From NCBI RefSeq assembly GCF_037975245.1, contig NC_092562.1, positions 29,589,554 through 29,653,553 of the forward strand: a stretch of 64,000 bases of DNA, written 5' to 3'. This stretch comes from Apostichopus japonicus (Eukaryota > Echinodermata > Holothuroidea > Aspidochirotida > Stichopodidae). The position numbers and the translations under genes were made by a program. This document shows positions 40,206-52,000 of this stretch, piece by piece (positions within the stretch are counted from its first letter, which is position 1; every line of letters starts with the position of its first letter). Below the pieces are notes generated by a model. That model ran no database searches, was not told the origin of the DNA, and worked only from the letters and a program-made list of their open reading frames with translations.

Positions 40206-41639
40206 AGCTTATTGGTTGAAGCGAAAACATCCGAGGTATTCGTTTTATACGGCTTTATAGACCCTTTACGACAGAAGTAGAGTCATAAATAGGATCGCCT
40301 GACATCTATAGCTGCACATGCGCATAACTAGGTTACGTAATATGTTTACCGCTCTACTGGTCTCTAGCAAAGCCAATTGTACGCTGAATGGCACAATGAA
40401 GTCAATTTAACAAACCACATGATTGTTTAAGGCAACTATAGGTATTATTCAGAGGGGCCTATACCATTATTATTGGAGATCTGTTATATTTTACCTTGCA
40501 TGCAGTAAAACAAGCAACGAAATATGAAGTCCCATGGTGTGTTCAGCTTTACACAACATGTCAATAAACAACCAACCCACACTCACACCCCTCAAACTTC
40601 ATTTGGCAAGCACTCGAACCATGTGTTGTGTCCGCAATTATCCCCTTTTTCTTGATATAAACAAATTCACGCCTACTTGGCCTGACCTTGGCAGGTAAGG
40701 AGATTAAACAGTATTGGCCCTCAGCTATTCCTCTGTCCTCACTATAAGGGCAGAGGTTCCCGATTATCCTTACATATATTCATGACATTACACAACCATA
40801 TATAGAACACTTACATCACGCTGGAGAAGGTGTATCAATGTTACATATACGAAAATTACTTTCTTTTCTACTCTATTTCACTTCCGTACTTAACCAACAT
40901 CGTCCATGCACGATCAGCATTCCGAGGGGTTGGGGGAGGGGGAGGGGGTTACTGCAGAAGGCCTCAAGGTTATGGTTTTTGAAAGCCGAATTCAGGGTGA
41001 GAGTGCATGTTGGCTAGTGCATCGTTGAATTATAAACCGGCACAATGCGGTTGCCAGCGATATGCCAGCCTATGGCATATTCCGTATTCCACACGGATTT
41101 CAGAGTCAAAAGTCGCACTGACTTGTAAACTTGTAACCAAGGGAGCAAACATAATTTAACAAAATAAATAAATAAAATTAACAAATGAGAGTACTTACTC
41201 GCCCATAAAAACAATGTATGAATTCCCTTAAGGAAATGAAAACTTTGGCCGACAGATATTTTATTTGGCGCAAGCTGATTGAAAAAAACAAATATAAGTA
41301 AGCTTTTGTTTCATATTATATTTGATCAAGGCATGTAAATTGATAGCATTGCTTTCTTATTTTTGCCAAACTTGATGTCAACAGGTAAACAAATCATTTT
41401 AATTCTATTCTTAGAGGTGTTAAACGGTGTATGGTCCCATAAACAAAACGAAAGTTTACTTCCATGCCAAGAAAGCAGGTTCACATGTGACCTATATCTT
41501 AGGTATTCACTCCCGTGTCATATGTTACATCAATACGCCAAAAACATAATTCACGTCTGACCTTGGGACCAGGATGTCACAAAACCAAAAGATCTGATTG
41601 GCTATGAGTTGTAGTTCGTAGTAGATTCGATTTGTTGGG
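40206..41639. other. Non-coding region
   Basis: Unique sequence with a G-rich stretch near 40929. No gene is supported. The first part would be the 5' flank of the U2-like sequence; no convincing snRNA promoter element was seen. Confidence 0.55.
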
Positions 41640-41642
41640 TAT

Positions 41643-41679
<37 letters not shown>

Positions 41680-41688
41680 CATATACAA
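41640..41688. repeat. (AT)n microsatellite
   Basis: A short AT repeat with one AAATA interruption, adjoining the tRNA-cored repeat copy 3. Confidence 0.95.
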
Positions 41689-41692
41689 TTGA

Positions 41693-41900
41693 AAACGTAA
41701 TGAGAAGGAAAATCCAGAACAGTGAAAAAACTTCCAGCCTCCACCGAGATTCGAACCCGGGCCTCCCGCTTTGTACCCGGACACCCTAACCAACTAGGCT
41801 ATTGACGCTGATTGTATGTCCAGAGGTTCGAAACCGGTAAGGAAGGTCGTAATTTCACTGAAGGCGTTTGACACCTGTATCGAACAATACTAGTTCTGTT
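41693..41900 (-). repeat. Dispersed repeat with tRNA-like core, copy 3
   Basis: The tRNA-like core spans 41737-41808 on the minus strand, with one extra base in the D-arm (TAGTTGGTTAGG) compared with copies 1 and 2. The upstream domain is truncated near AGAACTAGTATTG, where (AT)n begins at about 41900. The other end meets another (AT)n tract ending near 41688, so this copy has microsatellite on both sides. Confidence 0.8.
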
Positions 41901-42101
<201 letters not shown>

Positions 42102-43492
42102 TAAAGTTGATCACAATCCAAAAAAACAACAAAAAAGTTACAAGTATAATATGTCTAAGACAGGGCAATGACCGATCGATTAAAGCCAACTTGATGATGC
42201 CAAACAGTGTTTGGCAACTGAAATCATCTGGCATGCACGTTTACCCGTATAAATTACGGTATATGACAGAATTTGACGATCAACTCACAAACTGGTTTAG
42301 ACAAAGTTTTCCGATAATTCGCCGCCGACAGAACCAACTATCATGTACATTTATTCATACCAGTGCATAATATAAAACTGGAACTGGACACTTCCTCTAT
42401 CATAGTGTGTGAAGGCACGTTTGGGATTTCAAATTCAGTTAAAAGGAATCTCTTTAATATATATATTTTTTTAGATCACGGAATTGGGAGGGGGCGGGGA
42501 GGGAACTTAGGACTTGTTAACAACTATTTCACGAGAATCGATCTCTGTCAGGTATAACAATGTTTTTCTTGTATTCGGCTAAAATGTACATCATACACGA
42601 TTCGTTCTCACCAATGAAGTGCTATCAAGTTGAACAAGGGTGGTGTACGATTAGGCTTCGATATCTGTATAGGCCTATAGCCTATAATGTGTACTGTTAA
42701 CAAAGTTCAACCACTTTGTGTATATATAGCTTACAGGTCTCTGCGCTAAAGGTTGAAACTGGTTATGAATCTACGTAACATGTAGCAGATTGTCGTAAGA
42801 TCGCTTTTCAACAAAGATGGGATAAACAAGAACTTGAAGGGAAATACTATAAAGAAATAATTCTAAATTTCTATACGTCATAAGAGTTGATTTATATACT
42901 CTGTATCTTCATGAGGCTGATTGTCACCCAGCAGTGGCCCCAGAACCGTGGTGAGCTCTGTAAAACGGGACTTTATGTATAGTTCTCCTGCACCGCCCCC
43001 TCATTTCCAAAATGTTTACGAAGATCCACAATTGTGAATCAACTGAATACAACGAAGACACCTATTGTCAAGAAGAAAAACATTTTCACTGCTTTATCTC
43101 TAGCATATATCATTACACCATCCATCAACATATAGTCCAGGGTGGCATTTGTTTTCACGGTAAACAAATCGTGAGCTTCCCGCAGGCTATATCTGCCAAG
43201 ATTTCATGTTTATACGTTTCGGTATATACGCTTTCATTACGTAATTTTCGTATATAACATAGAGATAACGAAAGTCACGTTTACATATATCCTATATATG
43301 GATTTTAGTGATACTTCTCAAATCGTACGATCAGCATACAAAAATATTTGGAAGGATTATAGGAAATACCATATTATTCAGGAGGAGAAATGAAATGTCG
43401 ATATTTGTGGACAAATAATGAATAAAAAAATAGAAGAAATTTGCAACTTAGCACCCTTATTCATATAAAGCACTTTCAAAGGAGAGGTGGAT
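42102..43492. other. Non-coding region
   Basis: Several short frames on the plus strand (42077-42557, 43012-43257) show no domain or splice pattern. No gene is supported. Confidence 0.55.
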
Positions 43493-43500
43493 ACCTCCTC

Positions 43501-43842
43501 CAGTGGCAGGGCTAGGGGTATTGGTCAGGGGGCGAGAATGGTCTGTAGGGGCGCTTTCGACACTATCTAAGCGGAGCGCCACCACAGGTTGGCGCGGAGC
43601 GTACAGAAATATTTTGAGTAAAGATACTCCCTAGATCGCCGGAAATGACCCTTTCCAGGCCTTTCTAATTTGCAGATAATGTGACAAATGTCAATAGGTA
43701 GATGAGAGCGCAATGAAAAAAGTCAAAAATCGCAAATAAGTAAAAAGTGGTAAAAGCTGAAAAGGGCGCCAGCAGTCCATTTGAGTCCGTCAGGGTGGGG
43801 AGGGGGGCATCCGCCCCAGACTGTATGGACGCTCCACCACTG
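43501..43842 (+). mobile_element. Short hAT-like element, copy A
   Basis: It begins CAGTGGCAGGG and ends with the inverse CCACCACTG, and is flanked by an 8 bp duplication ACCTCCTC at 43493-43500 and 43843-43850. CAGTGG termini with 8 bp duplications fit the hAT superfamily. The interior (TAAGCGGAGCGCCACCACAG) matches copy B at 46980 in reverse orientation, but about 50 bp present in B is missing here. Confidence 0.82.
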
Positions 43843-43850
43843 ACCTCCTC

Positions 43851-46660
43851 CCGGCATTATCACACCCCTTCCCCTTCATGTTGCAACACTGGAGGAGTCG
43901 CCAAGATGTTAACATTTGGTGTCATCAAGCTTGAATACCAGGAGTTTAGATGGCTGTATATGTAGTGAAGCTACTTATACTATACTTGCATGGTAAACAT
44001 GCCGATGAGCAAGTTAAATTTCGTCCATGGTTTGAATGAGACACAGACCCAGCCATCTTTATTGGTCTGGAACAACTTCCTGAAACAGCTAAGAGGCATC
44101 TTATTCCATATGGTAGAGCATATGAAAGGTGAATCCTCTCCCCCCCCCCCCCCCCCACACACACGCACGCACACACACAAAACAGGGTTGAAGACTAGGC
44201 TTGATCAAGTCTAAATTCATCGAGCCACATATGTTTCAATTTTTTGCCTAATTTATGCAACGTTTAATGTCTATAATGAAGATATAGGTATTGAAAATGC
44301 TAAATCTAAAATGTTGAACCTGCTTACATGACCCAAATGATGGCAACGGATTTAGTGACAACAGTATTAACAGTCTGCCTTGAAAATATGACGAGAAAAA
44401 CAGCAAGTATACTGTGACATGAGTGGCATTTGTGACATCACAGTTTAACAAAATGACAGCTTCCAGAATTGACTATTAAATTAAGATATCTCTCAATCAG
44501 AAGAAGACTTTTGTTATAGCTGTTTTGGAGGAGTTGTTCTGCACAAAGATCTCTGCTATAAGCTAAAGATGATGTTTGGATTTTTTTGCCTTAATTTTTA
44601 AGACTCTCGCTGTGCAATCCATCTGATGCCATGGTTATCGCCTAGTTAAGCGTCTGTAACCAAATATAATAGAGTTGCTAGATCACTTAGCAGATAAGAC
44701 AACGAAGCTGTGCGGATACAGTTGGTTAATTAGTAGAAGCCGGGTTTAAGATTGGGTTATTTTCAATTTAAACCTATCCTTTTGAAGAAAAAGGAAGCTA
44801 ATTGCGGTAAAGTACAATCTAATCTCAGATCTATCAAGTAAGTATTTTCAACCTCATTTGGACACGCCGCTGTTTTTTTTTTATCTGCGGTTTATGCAGG
44901 CATCTTAAATATTAACCTTCGTAGCAAGTGTGGATATGTACCATATTCTATTACGGTATTGCTGGTGCAGCTATAACCGGTGCAGGAGTAATACACGTCC
45001 GCCTTGCAGGCATCTTAAATGTATATCTGTAGGAACGAATTTGCTGGATAACTCGACAGTCATACACGGATAAAGAGCACGGCACGGAACTGGAGAACCA
45101 TAACCTCCTAAACTCTCGAGATTTCCTCCTCCTCCACCCCCCTCCCCCTGCCACCCCCCCCTCTGAAACACACACACATTAAGGAGACTTAACCCAGAGA
45201 AGAAGGAATGCGCGTCAGTTACTGCAAAACTATCAGTTATGTGCGTACGTTTCAGCGTCATTAATTAGAGCCCTTTACCACAAATGAAATTAGAATCTCC
45301 CCCACCCCTCCCCCAAAAGACCACCCCTCTGTTTGTATATTGCAGGAGTAACCCTCAGTCGGAACTAGATTCTTCTCTCTTAGCACGATACCCTCACGTC
45401 TCCGGGTGGAAACAATCTATTTGAAAATATCGAAACCTCTTTCCAGACCCCCCCCCCCCCTCCTCTCCCCTTAATAGTCCGCTATAATGTAATTAAAATA
45501 TACTATACCTTTACTTTTCATTGAGAACTGTTAATATTGAAACAGTTGCCATCATATTTAGGTTTACTCGAAGCAAACCAGGTGCACGAAAATTAAAGAT
45601 GATATTACAATTATGCCAACATTGTCAAATGACCCAGTTCCAACAAATTAGTTTTGTATGCAAAAATCCAACTGCATAATTATCAGTCGTTAAAGTTATA
45701 ACTGATAAATGAGTTTAAATTGAGTTTAGTCAGTTTTACAAAAAAGTCACCCAAGGACTAGCTCGGGCACGAATTTCCAAACGACTTGATCAAGTATATA
45801 ATACACTATACATGCCATGCTGAAATGTGGGACACCCATGTGATAAAAGTTGATTACTATACATTAAACTTCTGGTTTAAATTAACTTTACAAGGCAGGT
45901 AAAGAAGTTAATAAATCAAGTATAGGTGGCTTCCCTTCCTCAGCCGGCGAAGAATGATCTTGGCATAGATTACGTAAGATGGCTTAGTAGGATAAGTACA
46001 TTAGAGGAATCCGTATATAAAGAGGGCCAGTCAATGGGCCCACTAATCGTTTCAATCTCAATAGCAGTTTAAGTCTATTGTTTGGATACTTCGTTCAATA
46101 TGAAGTTAATGACAATACAAAGTTCGCATTACATGTCCTTTGAATGTGAAATTCGTTGAACTTTGGAACACAAAAAGCCGAAATCCATTTTCTGTGAAAA
46201 GCTTACATGGTAATGGGCCATCGGGAGGAGACTGTGAAAAGCATATATAATGATTGTATGAGAGGACATATATAGTAACTGCATAGTAAAGCGAGCTACA
46301 TGATGTCGCTATATACGTCGGTTTGATTAGTGAGGCATTGAATAGGTTGCTGCATGGGTCATATAGAGATGTATGTTTGTTCCGAACAAAAAGTCTCGAA
46401 TTTCCCACGCATACTCCATAGATCAAGCGCCATGGAGGTTGCAACTGGGCATATGGAAATTCAAGTAACCCAAACTTTCCCGATAACCGTCACTTTGACC
46501 CGACCGAAAATACCCTCTGCAAATTCTACTACCCCCCCCCCCACCAACCTAATATATAATTACCCCCGTGACAATAAAACATTGCTATATCCCGTGGGAT
46601 CTTTTGGGCAATTTTCAAAATGTAACACAATGAAAGTATGACGCTATGGATAAGTGTTGA
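43851..46660. other. Non-coding region between inverted hAT-like copies
   Basis: Poly-C followed by CACACG repeats near 44140-44180, C-rich tracts near 45130, 45300 and 45450, and a TATATAAAG word at 46014. No gene is supported. Confidence 0.55.
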
Positions 46661-46867
46661 GTGGTACTGATGGAATTAGTGCCAAATAAACTATGACTAT
46701 ACAGGAATCGGATTAAGTAGCAAAGAATAGGAAGAACGGATTACATATAAGTTTGTGGAACTGGTAGTTGTCTAGGGGTCCCAGGTCTTTGTTGAGGCCG
46801 GTGACGGGAGACTTAATACGAAAGATCCAATCGATTTCTTATCGTTTACGTTCAGTTGCAGATTTGA
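46661..46867 (+). repeat. Partial copy of the 14.1 kb element centre
   Basis: It matches 14301-14507: GTGGAACTGGTA, GGTCCCAGGTCTTTGTTGAG, and GGCCGGTGACGGGAGACTT, with scattered substitutions. It lies between the inverted hAT-like copies at 43.5 and 47.0 kb. Confidence 0.7.
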
Positions 46868-46979
46868 ATATGGACCTGTGAAACTTTCGTGGATTGGGTT
46901 CAAACATTTCATTGTGGTCCGCCAAATTAATTCAATACCCACACTGCCCTTACCATGGAGTTCACTCTTTCTCCAAGTT

Positions 46980-47367
46980 CAGTGGCGGGGCGTCCATACA
47001 GTCAGGGGTGTGGGGGGCGGATGCCCCCACCCCTGACGGACTCAGCGCCCTTTTCAGCTTTGTACCACTTTTTACTTATTCGCGATTATTGACTTTTTTA
47101 TTGCGCTCTCAAATACCTATTGACATTTGTCACATTTTGTTGGTGTAATTGCCTGACAAAATGACGATGACACCTATTTATTCTTCGTTTATCTGCAAAT
47201 TAGCAAGGCCCGGAAAGGGTCACTTCCGGCGATCTAGGGAGTATCTTTACTCAAAAAATTTCTGTACGCTCCGCGCCAACCTGTTGTGGCGCTCCGCTTA
47301 GATAGTGTCGAAAGCGCCCCTACAGACCAATCTCGCCCCACAGACCAATACCCCTAGCTCAGCAACT
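46980..47367 (-). mobile_element. Short hAT-like element, copy B (inverted relative to copy A)
   Basis: It is highly similar to copy A in reverse orientation, including GTCGAAAGCGCCCC and CCTAGATCGCCGG. It is flanked by TCTTTCTCCAAGTT at 46966-46979 and 47368-47381, a perfect 14 bp repeat. That is longer than the 8 bp expected for hAT. Either the target already held a repeat, or the family moves in another way. It lies about 1.6 kb upstream of the receptor start codon. Confidence 0.82.
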
Positions 47368-47381
47368 TCTTTCTCCAAGTT

Positions 47382-48978
47382 GCAGAATTTGTAACTGGGT
47401 ATAAGCCTGTGCTCTGCCGCTATAGTATGCCCCTGGTTCTTGTACTTATTCATACGTGACTTCGTCGAACTTGTCCACGGTTATATGACGTCAGCCATGC
47501 TTTTGTTTATAAAGAAAACTTGTGACTCGGTCGATTCCCATTGAGAAGAAAGTGTTTAACACCACGGAGGTAAAAAACAGATTACCTCCATGATAACACT
47601 GAGGGGAAGGAAAGAAAAGAAGAGAGAGGGGAAAGGCATGCCCTTTCACACGAAAAGCGGTTATTTCTTCCCTAGTTTAACCCTATATGTAACGGCTTGC
47701 ATACTACGGATGTTAAATACGTCTTGTACAACATCGTTCATTGAAAAGTGTTTCAACTGCAATGTTTTATTTCAAATAGTGTTTGAATTAACCACCTAGT
47801 TACATATTTGTAAGGTGTGTTAGTCCTTAACCTTAACCAATAATTAAATCTACATGAATCAAGGAATGTCGGGAAATTATGAGCATCTCACTCCTTGCTA
47901 TTTCCATTAAATTTCATGTAAATACCGATGTTACTTCAAAAAATTTCTCACCAGAACAAAGATCGGATTAAAGAGAGAGATGGATTCTGTAAAACTGTTA
48001 TTGTAATGATTAATTTTAAATAACATGCGATAACATTATTTATCAACTTGTTTCATGTTACTATCTGTTCATCATTCGCCTACGAAATACTCCATCCCGC
48101 CCCCATTATTTAACATATCAACTAGCACTAATATCAACCCTTCAACTCCACACAATTCCGTGGAATGCGGAGTACCTGGTCCTTAACCAATTAAGAAAAT
48201 GGAACAGAATTGATGGACAGCTAACCACAACTTTCGATGACGTAACTAGACCATTTATAACTGTAACATATTACAATTAGGGACACCCGAGGAATAACTG
48301 AAGCACACCCCGGCATACAGTTGGCACATCGCCAACAACAAAAACACATAGAATTTCACTATATATCTCTCATTTTTCTGTTTTAAAACCATTCATCTCA
48401 TATTTATATTTTTTTATTTCTTAAAATATTTAATGAAATACTGACTCCTCATTGTGGCAGGAAACTAATTTATAAAATATTTTTTTGGAAAGAACCATCT
48501 TAGTAGTAGGTGAAAATCAAAATACTATGAACCCATAGTAGTGATAGTATGTTTTGTCAACGCGGTAACCATATGTGCCCGTTACATATACAGTAAACAT
48601 ATGTACGTACGTGTCTCAAACTCACAGACAACTTCGCACGCGGGCTGTAAACACGTTCTTTCTATGTACTGCTAGCCAACGTTTTTAACCGGCTTAATAT
48701 CACATGCCGTATGTGGGACAACTTACTTAGTTCTATAAATACTTCAGCAGTATTTTATATATATTATTTTGATATTCAAGTCAGACCATTTTATAGAAGC
48801 AAGAAGGGTACAACTGTTAAGAAACCCTCGGAGTTAAATATCATTCGGATTTTTTGGGAAGACAAAGTGTGCCTCGCAATTTACATCAACGTTCGAGCGT
48901 TTTAATTACTTATCATCTATCTTTTTACTCTTCATCAAGGAATTATTTCTTGCCTTGGAGCTCACTTCAACGCCGAGA
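47382..48978 (+). other. Upstream region of the receptor gene
   Basis: It contains a perfect CRE TGACGTCA at 47486-47493 and the TATA-like word at 48734. No 5' UTR exon could be assigned by reading. Confidence 0.5.
48734..48740 (+). promoter_or_regulatory. TATA-like element upstream of receptor ATG
   Basis: TATAAAT lies about 240 bp before the chosen start codon. The area is generally AT-rich, so a chance match is quite likely, and no initiator is evident. Confidence 0.2.
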
Positions 48979-49063
48979 ATGAAACGTTCTCTGTGTCAAT
49001 TTTTATTGGATTTACTCCTAGTTAACTTCCTCTTGACGTTTAGCCTGGAAAATTCTGTGAATG
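48979..49063 (+). CDS. VLDLR: Exon 1: start codon and signal peptide
   Basis: ATG at 48979 opens MKRS followed by a Leu/Phe/Val-rich core, a typical secretory signal of about 28 residues ending near the LENSVNA/Q junction. The donor is ATG|GTAAGT at 49064, leaving a phase 1 codon. The reading frame extends upstream to a TTG at 48955, but this ATG is the first in frame. A further non-coding 5' exon cannot be excluded. A possible TATA-like TATAAAT lies at 48734-48740, about 240 bp upstream. Confidence 0.75.
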
Positions 49064-52000
49064 GTAAGTTATTTTTCACATCCCCTGAAACAGGCCTAAA
49101 TGCCATAACTAAACTTAAAACATTGATATTGCCGTTAGGCGTAGGCTAACTTAACTAGGCCTAAGGCTCAATCATAATTAGTAGGCCTGTCATATTCAGA
49201 GATCTACTGTCTGTTGTGGATAGTACTTTGCAATTCAAATCATTCATTACAGAGCTAGTCTAGCGACTCTTTCCACAATTCATTCATATTTTTGTTACTT
49301 CTATAGCTCAGTGTCCGAGTAACAAATTTTCGTGTGGCAATGGAAAATGCATTCCTTTGAACTGGAGGTGCGACGGCGAAGTGGATTGCGCAGACGATGG
49401 CACCGACAATTCAGACGAGGAAAACTGTGGTAAGTTCCCGTTTTCAGAAGGAATAGGGGAAGTTTCACTAATCAACTATTGTAACATTAATGCAGACATT
49501 TCCCACTAGGTTGATGGCAGCACAAACTTGTTTTATTAAACAAACGCCCGGTTCTCTAGGCCGTTGGGATATCGTAATTGATCATTTTTCCTAACGTTGG
49601 GATTTTCGCGGTCTACAGTGGCCTATGCTTGTCTGTACACACCGCTGTACAATGTTATGGTTTCTGCCCAAACACAAACATTGCTATACACGTACACACG
49701 CCTAATATTGCCTGGTTGTTCGATAGACATGCAAATTGTTTACGGCATGGTCTCATGTTATGAATGGAGCGCTGCAAGTCTATTGGTTGGTTGGCATCGA
49801 CCCATTTTGTGTGGTTGAATCTGTCCAATGGATGGTTCAGGTCGGTGGGCTGGGCTCATGAATAAATATGAATATTCATAAGCCGTACGACATGCATATG
49901 CTGACTCAAATCGTATAGCCAAGTTCTAATCTTTCTGTGGTAGGATGCGTTCGCCTAGCTCTTCTAACTTATCATTTTGATCGATCACACAAAATACATT
50001 TTTACGACTTTTTAGGGAACAAGATCACATATGTGTAGGCATCAAATTTCGATGGGAGAAAAACTTTTCAATCATGGTAGATTAATAAGTATTGCAGTGC
50101 CTTATTACTGTAATTTAAAAATTGAAACCAATCGACCCAACCCTGGCCATAGGCGTATATGCCTAGTTTATCTAGACTACTAGAATTACCAATGTTATTA
50201 TTGTATGTTATCTACAGAAGCAAACTGTAATCAAGCAATATCATTGCATTGAAAATTATCATGCAGTTGTTGCAAAATACATGTACGGTACAGGCCTTGG
50301 TGCCTATCACTCAAAGTAGAGCCTTGTATACATAGAGATATCATTCCGGTAGCAAACAGATAATGTCTGTAAATAAATTAATTTGTGTTAAAAGTAGACA
50401 AGGTTTGCTGAAGTATTTACTGTGCCAACAAAACAACAATTAAACAGGTTTTAATTATAAGATAAGGTTTTTTTTGTGCTCTATTTGAATGAAATTTACT
50501 GTTTGAATTAGTTATCTGACAATTCTTGCAGGGCCATGCAACACAGTACACTACAATAACACTGGTATTTTGAGGAGCTCATCATAACCACAAACATTTA
50601 AATTGGAAACATTAAAGAGATTTAGCAGCCTGAATTGTCGTTTGTCTGGTCCGTTTTGCTTGCATGTCATTTCTGATACTTAAGTACTTACTCTAGAATG
50701 TCGGTAAAGGGTGATCATTCACCGTAACAGTCAAGTAGCATTCTTACAGATGGCAGGAACTATTGGTGTTCCTGAAGTACTTACTCTAACTTCCACATTA
50801 ATGGCGAGACAATCACTTATATTACATGGCGTTTTTTACTGACCTTTAAAATTCATCTAAACATGTGTCAGACTTCCAAGGAATGCACAATTTGTTGTTG
50901 ATTTAGTAACATGTATTCTTGTGTTAAGATAAGGTGGGGTACCAATGTGGGCTTGGGTTGTACTTTGAGACCTGCAAGAGGTTTATTCAGTTAGAATGAA
51001 TTTTCAGGCAAGTCTACATCATCAACCTTTTGCAATTATCCAGAGCTATGTCCCAGTAATTGCTGTGGTTCCTGTGTACAAAACTGTTACAAATCTTTGC
51101 ATTTGTTCAGCACTTTGCCCACATTCTATTTGGCATTTTGTGTTGAGATACTGGATCAGTTATTCTTTGAAATAAGGAAAAGAAGGGCATATAAAATGCA
51201 AACTGCTTTTAAAAACCTGTGCCAAGTAAAAAAAACTGGAGATTTGACAGCTCTAGGTGAATTGTTGGTTTGTAAAATGTAGGTCTGCATATTAAAGTTA
51301 ACTGTATGATTGTATTTTCAGAGGTCCGTACATGCAGTGCAGCAGAGTTTGATTGTGGCTCAGACCAATGTATTCCTATGAGATGGAGTTGCGATGGAGT
51401 TCCTGACTGTGACAATGAATCGGATGAAGAGGAAAGCTTCTGTAGTAAGCTAAGCTATATCATTTCAGTCATAATGCCAGCATAATTTTGTATTCTATCT
51501 TACAATAACTAAAACAATACCATTTTGCTCTGTCTGTATGAAAATCAGTCATGGTAAAGAGATGACTTTAAGCTTATAAGCCTATTTAGACAATCTTGTA
51601 TATCCTACAGTAGTACATTTACAGACTACTGTAGCTTCCATGAAAAAGATGGATTAGTATAAGTATGCTATGCTTCAGTTACTCCCTCCCTATATGTACA
51701 ATGAAGATTTGAGCAATTTTTCCATTAGTCTGTGATATGACATTTGTATTGGACCTTGTCATGACCTCCCAGCAAGGGGTTTAAAAAAAAATTGCTGAAA
51801 TCACAAAAGAAACTACCCAACAAAGGTAAATCCCAGGAAACTGACAATGTGGGTTCTTTCTATGTTCTTACTGCCTGATTACAACACAATGGGAATTACA
51901 AGAAATATCCAACTGGGAACCTTGTGTAGGTATGGAGAAGGTTGCTCAAGTTTCACTTATCAATTCATGTCTAAAAGTCTCCCAACCAGACAGGGCAAGT

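Noticed and set aside
46014-46022. TATATAAAG promoter
   Set aside because: No supporting CCAAT or initiator element and no downstream coding exon; AT-rich chance match is likely.
48955-48978. Upstream non-ATG start of exon 1
   Set aside because: The codon at 48955 is TTG; the ATG at 48979 gives a better signal peptide.
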